Positions 36,162 through 44,655 of a DNA stretch of 64,000 nucleotides are shown piece by piece. Within the stretch, counting starts at the first letter, position 1; each line of letters begins with the position of its first letter. The notes under the pieces were generated by a model. The model had not been told where the DNA came from. It saw only the letters and a program-made list of their open reading frames with translations, and made no database searches. The DNA is from Pandoraea pneumonica (GTDB lineage Bacteria; Pseudomonadota; Gammaproteobacteria; Burkholderiales; Burkholderiaceae), in contig NZ_CABPSK010000007.1 of the NCBI RefSeq assembly GCF_902459645.1, positions 62,001-126,000 of the forward strand, written 5' to 3'. A program made the translations under genes and the position numbers.

Positions 36162-38891
36162 TCAGTACGACAGCGTGAAGGTCATGAATAGGCCCTTGGC
36201 CCGATCCGCCTGTCCGCCGCCGATGTTGAAGCGATACTGCGTGGCAAAGTCGACATACGAGCGCGCCGTGTTGTAGTGGTCGGAGCGGAAGTAGTAGCGG
36301 ATGTTGAAACCCACGCCCGCCCCCAGCGACCATGAACTGCTGTTGCCGAGCAGTTCATAGTCGTCCACGCCATTGATCGGCAGTCCCTCGACCCGGTCGG
36401 CATTCTTGAGCCAGTCGCCGCCCAGCACCACATAGGGGAACAGCACGAGATGTTCGTCGATCTGGTCCATCCGGAAGCTCTGACCGGCACGAACTTCGAA
36501 GGCGGCGAAGTACTGACGCCGCTTAACCTTGCCGGAGGTCCGTTCGTCGGTCGCGCCCGTCGCGTTGTTCGTGAGCCAGAGGTCGGACGGCAGGTCTTGC
36601 CACGAGTAACCGGCCTGCACGTAGCTCTCGAGCGTGAACCAGCTCGGCTGGTCCATGCGCAACTCGCTGCCGATGTAGTGCCCATAGGTGGCGTACGCCT
36701 GCCAGCCGCCGTTGCCCGCATTGGCGTGATAGTTGGCCGTCTGGTTACGCTGATTGAGCGCGCACTGAAGGTCCTGTCGCAGCGGCTGGAAGGTGCCCGA
36801 GCGCGTTGCCGATCCGAGCAAGAACTGACGCTCCAGACCGAACGTCAGGCCGAGATCGGTCGACGGCGTGAAGCGCATGCCGAGAATGCCCACCGTCGTC
36901 GGAAACCCCGAACTGCCCCGGTTCGACGTCGGATCGATGTTGATGGGTGCCTGACTGCACGGATCGAGACCCGTTTGCGCGAGGGTGTTGCCGCCCGCGT
37001 CGTACAACGTGTTCGTCAACTGGCCATAGACTTCGAACGCGTGATTGTTGGCGTTCAACCAGCCGCGCGGACGCCAGAACACTTCGGCCGTACTGAAGAC
37101 CGCATTGCCCGGCACCGAGATCGCCGCCCCGCCCAAGCTCCCCCCGGCGGGACGTGCACCGCGATAGCCGACGGAGACCGTCGCACCCCACTGGCGCGAC
37201 ACATCGGCGATGGCGCTACGCGTGTCGAGCAGTTGCTCGGGCGTTAGCGATAGCCGTTTGGCGTCGTAGTCGTCGATGGCCTGACGGAACGTGCTCTCGG
37301 CTTCCGCCTTTTGTCCGGCCGCCGACAGCGCATACCCTTCTGCCAGCACCACATCCGGCGATGCCTTTCCGGTGGCCCGCGCTGCGCGAAAATCTTCGAC
37401 GGCCAGCGCCGGTTCGTTGATACGTTGGCGCAGATAACCGCGCTGAATCAACAGATCGGGGTCGCCCGGCTTCTCCGCCAGCGCCTTCTCGATACGCTCG
37501 CCCGCTTCCTTCGTCTGTGCCGAATCTCCGGCAGCGAGCGTCGTGGTCAACAGGCTCTGATAAATCGGGCTCTTCGGATCGAGCTCGACGGCACGGCGCG
37601 CTTGCTTGATCGCCTCTTGATAGTCCTCACGATCGTACGCGGCGTACGCTTGCGCCGACGGACCGCCGTAGCCGACCGTGTCGTAAGGCAACAACTCGTA
37701 GACGGTACCGTAAGGGGTTTCGCGCGGGTCCTGAATCGGCGCCGGGAAATTGATCTGCGTGAGTGCCTTAGGCGCGCGTGCGCCGGAACGGGCGAGCTTC
37801 AGCCGCTTCTTGACGGCGTCGTCCTTCGGGTCGAGCGGTGTCACCAGTTCGATCGCACGCGGATGATCGCCCGCCGCAAGCGCGGCATCGGCGGCAATGA
37901 GGCGAACGTTGCGCACCTGCCCTTCGTCGAGCCAATCTTGCTTGATGGCTTCGTCGAAGTCGGCATCGGCCAGTGCTTTCTTGCCTTGAAGCTGACGCAG
38001 ATAGCCGCGCATCTCGAGCGCGACGGTGTTCTCATCGTTCTGCGTGAGCGCCTGACTCGCCGCCTCTTCCGCCTCGGGCAACTGATTGTCGAGCATGTAC
38101 GCGGAGATCAGCAGCAGACGATAGCTGTCGTCCTCGGGCGCCAGACGCACCGCCTCCAGCGCGAACGGAATCGCATCCTTCGGCTTGTTGTCGATGATGG
38201 CCTGATACCCGTTGCTCGCCGGGTCCACCGCCATGCGCGCGCGCAACACCTGAATGCGCGCTTTCAAATCCGAGGTATTCGGTGCCCCCAGCGAAATCGC
38301 AGTTTCTGCGGCACTGACACCGGCATCGAACTTCTCCTGCGCTTCCAGTCCGGCGATCCAGAGCAATGCCCATTCACCGCGCGACGGATCGATACGGAAC
38401 GCTTGCTCCGCGTGTGTCGAAGCTTCCACGTATTGCTGCGCGTTGTACTCCGAGTACGCCTGCGTCGCGATAGGAAAGCCGCGGCGATACGCCTCCGTGG
38501 GCGGCGGCCCGCCCGCCTGCGCACCGCTCAGGTTCGTATTCGCGTCGCGCAATGCGGGGGTGTCGAAGCCGTACTTGAGGGCGCTGTCGACCGCTTTGCG
38601 AGCGTCGTCGATCTTGCCCGCGCGTTGCAGCGAGTAGACAAGCAGCATGCGCAGGCGCAACACATCGGGGCGCATGCGCACCGCAGCGGCGGCCGCGGTC
38701 GCCGCCTGTTCGAAGCGTCCTGCCTGATAGTGCTTGTAGGCTTGATCGGCAAACTTCCACGCCTGTCCGGACAGCGGCGCGTCGCCGTTCTGCCGCACGG
38801 CGTGCGTTGTGGCTTGTGCCATGACCGGCGACGCCGACCAGCAGCAAGCCATAGCCGTGACGAGAAGAAGAGTTCGGAATGGCGGCATCAT
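36162..38891 (-). CDS. nfrA: NfrA-like TPR and outer-membrane barrel protein
   Basis: A 909-residue secreted protein (signal peptide to about residue 27, 'SPVMAQA'). Residues about 40-600 are helical repeats of TPR type ('AWKFADQAYKHYQAGRFEQAAT', split over units, and many similar). The last 300 residues look like a beta-barrel, ending with the aromatic C-terminus 'FMTFTLSY' needed for outer-membrane insertion. This is the layout of E. coli NfrA (N4 adsorption protein A) and of BcsC/PgaA-like glycan exporters. It overlaps nfrB by 4 bases (ATGA). It should lead the glycan made by NfrB through the periplasm and outer membrane. Confidence 0.9.
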   Translation of the reverse strand: MMPPFRTLLLVTAMACCWSASPVMAQATTHAVRQNGDAPLSGQAWKFADQAYKHYQAGRFEQAATAAAAAVRMRPDVLRLRMLLVYSLQRAGKIDDARKAVDSALKYGFDTPALRDANTNLSGAQAGGPPPTEAYRRGFPIATQAYSEYNAQQYVEASTHAEQAFRIDPSRGEWALLWIAGLEAQEKFDAGVSAAETAISLGAPNTSDLKARIQVLRARMAVDPASNGYQAIIDNKPKDAIPFALEAVRLAPEDDSYRLLLISAYMLDNQLPEAEEAASQALTQNDENTVALEMRGYLRQLQGKKALADADFDEAIKQDWLDEGQVRNVRLIAADAALAAGDHPRAIELVTPLDPKDDAVKKRLKLARSGARAPKALTQINFPAPIQDPRETPYGTVYELLPYDTVGYGGPSAQAYAAYDREDYQEAIKQARRAVELDPKSPIYQSLLTTTLAAGDSAQTKEAGERIEKALAEKPGDPDLLIQRGYLRQRINEPALAVEDFRAARATGKASPDVVLAEGYALSAAGQKAEAESTFRQAIDDYDAKRLSLTPEQLLDTRSAIADVSRQWGATVSVGYRGARPAGGSLGGAAISVPGNAVFSTAEVFWRPRGWLNANNHAFEVYGQLTNTLYDAGGNTLAQTGLDPCSQAPINIDPTSNRGSSGFPTTVGILGMRFTPSTDLGLTFGLERQFLLGSATRSGTFQPLRQDLQCALNQRNQTANYHANAGNGGWQAYATYGHYIGSELRMDQPSWFTLESYVQAGYSWQDLPSDLWLTNNATGATDERTSGKVKRRQYFAAFEVRAGQSFRMDQIDEHLVLFPYVVLGGDWLKNADRVEGLPINGVDDYELLGNSSSWSLGAGVGFNIRYYFRSDHYNTARSYVDFATQYRFNIGGGQADRAKGLFMTFTLSY

Positions 38892-40585
38892 GTCGCGGCA
38901 GTGGAAACGTCGTTAGGCGGCAGCGGCGGCGCGATCACGCCCTGCTGGAACGAGATGGCTTCATGAAGCGTGGCTTCGTCGAGCCAGCCCAATTGCATGA
39001 GAATTTCGCCGAGGGGACGTTTCTCGCGCTCCTGCGTTTCCAAAGCAAAGGCCAGCTTGGTTTCGTCGATGGCCTGCCACGACAGCAACAACTCGCCCAG
39101 TCGCTGACGCTGCGCGGTGATCTGGTCGGTCGACGGGAAATCGTGCATCGTCTTATCCCACACGAGGCGCTTGCCCGTGACGAGATGCACGATGAACAAT
39201 CGCCACGCGCGCGCGGCGGCCATCGCGTTGATGAAGTTGCCGATCACCATGCGCGGTGCGGCAAGCAGCGAATGTTCCCAGCCGTACATGTGGTACACGA
39301 AGAAGCTGCGCTGGCACACGCGCAGCGCCAGCGCCACGGCGTTCACGCTCATGAGCGTCATGACCCAGCCACCCGGTGGGAAAACTGACGGGTAATACAC
39401 CTTCCACCAGCCCATGCGGTCGGCAAACAGGAACAGCAGGAAATTGAGCAACAGCACGTAAGCGATGATGGCGATGAACGACGTCGCCAGCCCCTTGCGG
39501 TCGCGGAACAGCAGATATTTCGTCGCAAGCGACCCCGCCCAACCGACCTGCGCCCAGCCCTGAAGCCCGATGCCCAGTGTCCAGCGCGCCTTTTGCCGGT
39601 AAGCGGTTCTGAAGGTGTTGGGGAAATACTCGCGAATGCCGAGTGGCATGCGGATTGTCGAGATTTTCTCCTGACCGAAGCCGAACATCCGCTTACGCTT
39701 AATCACATACTCGACTGGAAACTTGCCGAAGATCTGCTTCATGCCGCGCCGCGCCAGACGCGCACCGATGTCGTAGTCTTCCGTCAGCGTGTCGGTATTG
39801 AACGGCTGGTTGTCGGTCTCGGCCGCAAGCTCCTCGAGCGCCCGGCGCGAAAAGCAAGTGCCCACACCCGCCGACGGCACCATCTTCGACAGACTCTCGC
39901 GCACCACCAAGTCCTTGGTGTGCCATTCGGCAAACTCGTCCATGTACGTGCCTGCGACGAGTTCGTACCATTCGCGCTCGAGCGACGTCACAGGCAACTG
40001 GATGAAGTCGATGCGCGGCAGCAGATAGTTGTAATACTTCAGCTCCAGCGGGTGAAGCACGTCTTCGCTGTCGTGAAGAATCACGCCTGCGAACGGCTCC
40101 GGCTGCTGCTGGTTCTGCTTGAAAATCGCCTGCACGATCCAGTTCAGACAATCGGCCTTGCACGTCGGCCCATCGTGCGGCACCTCGACGCGCACCAGCT
40201 GCCGGTAGCGGCGGCGCATACGCTCGACTTCCGTCTTGGTGCGCTCGTCGTTCTGATAAGTGCCGACGAAAATCATGTAGTTCTTGTATTCGAGCGTGCC
40301 CACCATGCTCTCTAGCATGGCGGCGATCACGTCGAATTCGAGCCAGGCCGGCACCATGATCGCGAGCGGCTGTTCTCTCACGGCGCGCAACTGCGACGCC
40401 TGCAACGGCGTGTAGCGGCGTTTGATGAACAGCGAGCGATAGATCTGGCGCCCCCAGTACCAGGCATCGACGAACAGATCGTCGATGCTCGATAGCAGGA
40501 TGAGGATGCCGACTACCGCGCTGGCAATTTCCAGCGCGTGGTAGTAGTCGGCCACCAGATACGGCCAATAGAGCGAGGAGATCAC
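38888..40585 (-). CDS. nfrB: NfrB-like GT2 glycan synthase with C-terminal MshEN motif pair
   Basis: A 565-residue inner-membrane glycan synthase of the NfrB family. One N-terminal hydrophobic segment precedes a cytosolic GT2 domain with 'HDSEDVLHP' (D-x-D region), 'TEDYDIGARL' (catalytic Asp) and 'YRQKARWTLGI' (the Q-x-x-R-W motif of processive synthases). About three membrane segments follow. Residues 495-547 form two 24-residue motifs with a 5-residue spacer that fit the MshEN c-di-GMP binding consensus. E. coli NfrB is known to make a ManNAc-containing phage N4 receptor glycan under c-di-GMP control. The 4-base overlap with nfrA and the position after a BcsB-like gene support a synthase complex. 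Confidence 0.9.
   Translation of the reverse strand: MISSLYWPYLVADYYHALEIASAVVGILILLSSIDDLFVDAWYWGRQIYRSLFIKRRYTPLQASQLRAVREQPLAIMVPAWLEFDVIAAMLESMVGTLEYKNYMIFVGTYQNDERTKTEVERMRRRYRQLVRVEVPHDGPTCKADCLNWIVQAIFKQNQQQPEPFAGVILHDSEDVLHPLELKYYNYLLPRIDFIQLPVTSLEREWYELVAGTYMDEFAEWHTKDLVVRESLSKMVPSAGVGTCFSRRALEELAAETDNQPFNTDTLTEDYDIGARLARRGMKQIFGKFPVEYVIKRKRMFGFGQEKISTIRMPLGIREYFPNTFRTAYRQKARWTLGIGLQGWAQVGWAGSLATKYLLFRDRKGLATSFIAIIAYVLLLNFLLFLFADRMGWWKVYYPSVFPPGGWVMTLMSVNAVALALRVCQRSFFVYHMYGWEHSLLAAPRMVIGNFINAMAAARAWRLFIVHLVTGKRLVWDKTMHDFPSTDQITAQRQRLGELLLSWQAIDETKLAFALETQEREKRPLGEILMQLGWLDEATLHEAISFQQGVIAPPLPPNDVSTAAT
38945..39103 (-). other. Tandem MshEN c-di-GMP-binding motif in NfrB
   Basis: Coding for NfrB residues 495-547. 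Motif 1 begins R-L-G-E-L-L and ends A-L-E-T-Q; motif 2 begins P-L-G-E-I-L and ends A-I-S-F-Q. Each is 24 residues and they are 5 apart. Conserved positions L2, G3, L6, L/I12, L17, L/I21 and Q24 are kept in both; Arg1 only in the first and Gly10 only in the second. Confidence 0.8.
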
Positions 40586-40604
40586 GGCGGCGTGTCTCTA
40601 CCGA

Positions 40605-42980
40605 TCAATGGCTGTCTTGTTTCTTGCGCCCAGCGCGCAGCGCCAGCACGAGAATCAGCAGCAGCACCAGCAGTGCGATGGCAATCGCGGGCACGCCCCA
40701 CGACACGTAGCGGCGCCATTCGTAGAAAGCGCTCTCCCCGGCCCCCGGCGGCAAGCTGGCGTCGGGGTTGCTGCTGTCGACCCATGCGACCGGCCCTGCC
40801 GGTCCGATGATCGCGAGATTGCCGCGATTGAGCAGGAACGGCTCACCGACTTCGGCCTGCGGCTCGCCAACGGCGTACCACAGCAGGCCGTCTTCACCGC
40901 CACCACGCACCACTTCTGCGGTCGACAAGTTCTCCAGTCCGGTGATGTCGAGCCACTTGGCATCTTTACCGCCGATCTCCAGCCGCTTGCGATCCGACAC
41001 GGTGACCGTGGGCTTGGCACCATCGACCTGCACTTCCATGGCGACGAACGGTTTGCTCGGCTTCACGCTCTTGCCATCGGCGGCAACCGTCAGTTCGGTG
41101 CGCGACGGGGCCAGTCCGCTGGCGGCGGCAATGCCGATCACGCGGCGGATATTGGCCGGGGCGTCTTTGAGATAGCGATCGGGCACGATCAGTTGCGGAT
41201 TGCCAGCCATGAGCGGCAGCAAGCCAACGAACGTGCCGTCCGGTTCCGCCTTGCCCGGGCGGATGTAGCTCGCGGCGGGCAACACATTGACCGGATAGGC
41301 CTGCGGAATCTCATCGCAGTTCGCCGAATACGGCTGGCGCTGCACCGACACGCGCAAGTTGTTGTTCACGCCGAGGACATAGCCCGGCACACGGGCCTTG
41401 AGTTGCTCGGGACGCCCGTTGGCGTCGAGTTGCTTGGCGGCCAGCAGAATGCCGTTCCAGAACACTGTGGCGACCGGCTTGGACGATGCCGGTCCTGGCG
41501 CAGCCGCGAGATACAGCGAAATTTCGCCCGGCATGCGGCCGTCGGATGCCACGGCACCCAACGGGAAACTCACCGTCCAGTCGCCGCGCGCGAGCACGTC
41601 GAAGCTGTCCGACGACCCGCCCAGGCTGGAGAGCCGCACCACTTGTTTGTCGGCGATGTCCGGCGTGTGAGCCACCGGTGCGGTCACGTTGTTCGAGAGC
41701 AGCAAGCGGCGCAACGAGTTGTCGAAAAGCCCTGCGGCCTGCGCACCGGCGTCGCCCGCGATGGCGATCACCGACTGACTGCCCATCGACAGCAGACGAA
41801 TTTGTTTCGCCCCCAGTGCATCGGCGGCGAGCGGTGCACGCTGATCACGCCACGTCTTGAAGGCTGCTGCGGCGTCGGTATCGGACGCCAACTGGCCTTG
41901 CAGCGCATCGAACGCTGCGGCGAGACGCGCACGCATCGCCGCATCAGCCACGACCACCTCGCCGCTCACCGACGGTGCGTTCACCGCCAGCAACGCGCCC
42001 AGTTCAGCGTCATTGGCCAGCTTGTGCGTGGCGCTGTTGTCACGCAGCGCAGCAAAGGCAGGCACGCCCGCCAGCGCTGCGGGCACGTTGACACCGCGCG
42101 TATCGACAACGTCGCCCACGGCGGGCAATGCGCGCACCTGCACGCGCTTGCCGCTACGCTCGAGCGCCACGCCGATGCGCCAGGCGCTGTCGAAGGCTTC
42201 TTGACTCAGGGTCTTCGACGCGACGAGCAGCGCCGGGGCCCCAGGCAACGTGCCCCATGCGTCATCGAGACTCGAAACCGACTTCTGATCGATGCGATAC
42301 GTCAAACGTGTCTGCGGGGTGATCGTCACCGAGTTCGCGAGCGAACGATCGGGCTCGCAGCGGTACGTGCCCGTGCGGGAATGCCAGTTGACCGAAAAGC
42401 GCACGAAGCCGGTGTCGCGAGGCCGCGACGAGACCGCGAGATTGCGTTGCAGCGGACCGTCGCCGTCAGGCAACGACTGGGACGTCATCGGCTGTCCGTC
42501 GATGGACAGCACCACCGACGCGGCACCGGGTTCGCCTTTCAAATAGCGGCCGTCGAATGCAATCGAGGCGTCGGCGAGCGGCAGCCCTTTGGGCACCGGC
42601 AGATAGAAGTCTTGACTGGCGTCGCCCGAGAGCACGATCGGTGCCGTGATCCCCAGATCGGCCAGTGCGATGCTGCGTTGCAGGTTGACGCCAGACCCCA
42701 GCGCACGCACGCCATCGCCCAGCGCGCTAGCGTGCGACGCGAGCGGCGCGAACATGCCGAGCAAGGCGAACACACCCATCGTCGCTGCACACAGTTGGCG
42801 CAGTGGCGCGGCGGCCGACGGGGGCACATCCGAAACCGAACGGGAAAGGTCGCGGGCCATTCGGCGACGCATGGGCAAAGTGTTGAGCAACGGCATGGAA
42901 GATCCGTGAATGGACGCAGCTTCCGCGTGAGCGGTCGATGCGGGGTTGGACGGAATGGGGTGCGGCAAGGTGGTGGTCAT
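40605..42980 (-). CDS. BcsB-like periplasmic glycan-synthase subunit
   Basis: A 791-residue protein with a hydrophobic export segment near residues 65-85 ('ATMGVFALLGMFAPLASHASA'), a large periplasmic beta-rich part and one C-terminal membrane segment ('AIAIALLVLLLILVLAL') with a basic tail. This is the layout of BcsB, the periplasmic guide of cellulose synthase. Typical pieces are 'LRVSVQRQPYSANCDE', 'LPAASYIRPGKAEPDG' and 'FDGRYLKGEPGAASVVLSIDG' (split). E. coli nfrAB lack such a partner, so this operon seems to merge NfrB- and cellulose-type parts. It lies between wecB (19-base gap) and nfrB (19-base gap). Confidence 0.85.
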   Translation of the reverse strand: MTTTLPHPIPSNPASTAHAEAASIHGSSMPLLNTLPMRRRMARDLSRSVSDVPPSAAAPLRQLCAATMGVFALLGMFAPLASHASALGDGVRALGSGVNLQRSIALADLGITAPIVLSGDASQDFYLPVPKGLPLADASIAFDGRYLKGEPGAASVVLSIDGQPMTSQSLPDGDGPLQRNLAVSSRPRDTGFVRFSVNWHSRTGTYRCEPDRSLANSVTITPQTRLTYRIDQKSVSSLDDAWGTLPGAPALLVASKTLSQEAFDSAWRIGVALERSGKRVQVRALPAVGDVVDTRGVNVPAALAGVPAFAALRDNSATHKLANDAELGALLAVNAPSVSGEVVVADAAMRARLAAAFDALQGQLASDTDAAAAFKTWRDQRAPLAADALGAKQIRLLSMGSQSVIAIAGDAGAQAAGLFDNSLRRLLLSNNVTAPVAHTPDIADKQVVRLSSLGGSSDSFDVLARGDWTVSFPLGAVASDGRMPGEISLYLAAAPGPASSKPVATVFWNGILLAAKQLDANGRPEQLKARVPGYVLGVNNNLRVSVQRQPYSANCDEIPQAYPVNVLPAASYIRPGKAEPDGTFVGLLPLMAGNPQLIVPDRYLKDAPANIRRVIGIAAASGLAPSRTELTVAADGKSVKPSKPFVAMEVQVDGAKPTVTVSDRKRLEIGGKDAKWLDITGLENLSTAEVVRGGGEDGLLWYAVGEPQAEVGEPFLLNRGNLAIIGPAGPVAWVDSSNPDASLPPGAGESAFYEWRRYVSWGVPAIAIALLVLLLILVLALRAGRKKQDSH

Positions 42981-42999
42981 CGCTGGCGTCCCCGTCGTG

Positions 43000-44160
43000 T
43001 CAGGGCGCGCGGCGAATAGCCGAGGCGTCGGGATCGAACTCGCTCACCGTGCGCCCGCAAAGCGCGGCGACGATGCGTTGTGAGGCGTGGCCATCGCCGT
43101 ACGGATTCACGCGGCGCGAGAACGACGCGTGATAAGCCAAGTCATCGAGCAATCGGGTCACCGCTTCGACGATGCGCTCGCGGTTCGCGCCCACGAGTGC
43201 CACCGTTCCCGCTGCCACTGCCTCCGGGCGTTCCGTAACGTCGCGCATGACCAGCACCGGTTTGCCGAGATACGGCGCTTCTTCCTGCACGCCTCCCGAG
43301 TCGGTGAGAATCACGTACGCGCGCCGCATGAACCAGACGAAGTCGACGTAATCGAGCGGCTCGATCAGATGCACGTTGTCGAAACCCGCCAGCGTGGTCA
43401 TCACCACATCGCGAACCGCCGGATTCAGGTGCACGGGGTAGACGATCTGCACATCGTCGCGCTTTGCGATATCGGCCAGCGCCGCGCAGATATTGCGAAA
43501 TCCGTCGCCGAAGCTCTCGCGGCGATGCCCGGTCACCAGCAGCAGGCGACGCGAACTATCGAGCCACGGGTAACGTGCCGCCACCTCGGTCGCCAGCGGC
43601 GAATCGTCGCGCAGTCGTTCCATGAGCGTGGCGAGCGCATCGATCACGGTGTTGCCGGTGACGGCAATGCGCCCGTGCAGGTTCTCGCTCAGCAGGTTCG
43701 CCCGCGACGTGGCCGTGGGGGCGAACAGCCAATTGCCGACCGCATCGACCACACGGCGATTCATCTCTTCGGGGAAGGGTTTGGACAGGTCGCCAGTGCG
43801 CAGGCCCGCTTCGACGTGCCCGATGGGAATGCGGCGGTGAAACGCAGCGAGTGCACAGGCCGACGCCGTACTCGTGTCGCCGTGCACCAGCACGTAATCC
43901 GGCTGCTCGGCTTCCAGCACAGCGTCTACCCGAGAGATAGCGCGGGAGAACAGGCCGTTGAGCGTCTGATTCGGCACCATGACTTCGAGGTCGTACTTGG
44001 CCGAAAGATCGAAAATCGACATCACCTGATCGAGCATTTGGCGATGCTGACCCGTCACGCAAACCACGCTGTCGATACCAGGCTCACGATCGAGCGCCGT
44101 CACGAGCGGCGCCATCTTTATCGCCTCAGGACGTGTACCGAAGATAGACAGGACTTTCAT
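43000..44160 (-). CDS. wecB: UDP-N-acetylglucosamine 2-epimerase (non-hydrolysing)
   Basis: A 386-residue cytosolic enzyme that interconverts UDP-GlcNAc and UDP-ManNAc. It has 'MKVLSIFGTRPEAIKMAPLV' at the start, 'VHGDTSTASACALAAF', 'HVEAGLRTGDLSKPFPEEMNR' (split), 'ATSRANLLSEN' and 'LTDSGGVQEEAPYLGKPVLVMRDVTERPEA' regions, all diagnostic. ATG 44160 is taken because the conserved start is there; the frame continues upstream without protein character. It is the first gene of the minus-strand synthase operon. No UDP-ManNAc dehydrogenase is present in the window, so UDP-ManNAc itself is the likely synthase substrate. Confidence 0.95.
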   Translation of the reverse strand: MKVLSIFGTRPEAIKMAPLVTALDREPGIDSVVCVTGQHRQMLDQVMSIFDLSAKYDLEVMVPNQTLNGLFSRAISRVDAVLEAEQPDYVLVHGDTSTASACALAAFHRRIPIGHVEAGLRTGDLSKPFPEEMNRRVVDAVGNWLFAPTATSRANLLSENLHGRIAVTGNTVIDALATLMERLRDDSPLATEVAARYPWLDSSRRLLLVTGHRRESFGDGFRNICAALADIAKRDDVQIVYPVHLNPAVRDVVMTTLAGFDNVHLIEPLDYVDFVWFMRRAYVILTDSGGVQEEAPYLGKPVLVMRDVTERPEAVAAGTVALVGANRERIVEAVTRLLDDLAYHASFSRRVNPYGDGHASQRIVAALCGRTVSEFDPDASAIRRAP

Positions 44161-44296
44161 CGTTATGTATTCCGGTCGTTGCCTGCCGACGCCATACGGC
44201 GGGCAGGCTTTATCTCGCCCCGGAGACTTCGGACATGGGGCGCTCAGACATGAGGTCGGAATGGTGACGGCGACGCTATGACACTTACTTCGTTGT

Positions 44297-44312
44297 CCGA
44301 TATATATATCGG
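44297..44312. promoter_or_regulatory. 16-base perfect palindrome upstream of wecB
   Basis: CCGATATATATATCGG lies about 137 bases before the wecB start. It is an A/T-core palindrome in an otherwise GC-rich genome, a good candidate operator for the synthase operon. Confidence 0.4.
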
Positions 44313-44547
44313 CTGCCTGCGCGGCGAAGACCAACAGACGACGCCGACCTGAGCGGTCAGGGTCGCAATACCTCCTCTTGCCACTTTTCTCGCGCCGAAA
44401 AGCACTTTTTACTCATCGGCACGAACTTAGTTTTCCGGATGGTAGCGAGGCATCGTCCCCATACAGTCCCCCCGATTTGTGCTGTCGCACATGCACAACA
44501 GCACTTTTCTCCTTGAAATCAAGGGTTGACGGGCGTTAAAACCAACG

Positions 44548-44590
44548 AAAAAGCCCCGTGCCGACGCCGCAAAACGGCATCGCACGGGGC
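44548..44590 (-). terminator. Intrinsic terminator of the TonB-system operon
   Basis: On the minus strand the stem GCCCCGTGC/GCACGGGGC (44582-44590 with 44553-44561) has an inner GCCG/CGGC stem, followed by TTTTT (44552-44548). It lies about 66 bases after exbB ends. Confidence 0.88.
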
Positions 44591-44655
44591 CAACGTCAAT
44601 ACAACTGAGGCAGTTCGGCAGCCGAGCTTATCGGGCCGCCGTCATACGCGTGAAA

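Larger units (their letters stand above)
44161..44655. other. Regulatory region between the synthase operon and the TonB-system operon
   Basis: A 495-base non-coding stretch upstream of wecB (minus) and downstream of exbB (minus). It holds a leader hairpin GCCTGCC/GGCAGGC 44181-44208 just upstream of wecB, the perfect palindrome CCGATATATATATCGG 44297-44312, the inverted repeat GTGCTGT/ACAGCAC 44479-44504 and the exbB terminator 44548-44590. The wecB operon promoter must lie here, which leaves space for a long leader. Confidence 0.6.

Noticed and set aside
37311-38966. 551-codon plus-strand frame opposite nfrA
   Set aside because: Shadow of the TPR gene; no motif and basic low-complexity composition.
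40608-43019. 803-codon open frame on the plus strand opposite the BcsB-like gene
   Set aside because: Its product is Arg/His/Gln-rich without any fold signature, and it mirrors a gene with clear signal, domain and membrane features on the other strand. Long antisense frames are expected at this GC content.
44479-44504. GTGCTGT/ACAGCAC dyad as a plus-strand terminator
   Set aside because: TTTTCT follows it, but no plus-strand gene ends nearby, so it is listed only as part of the regulatory region.
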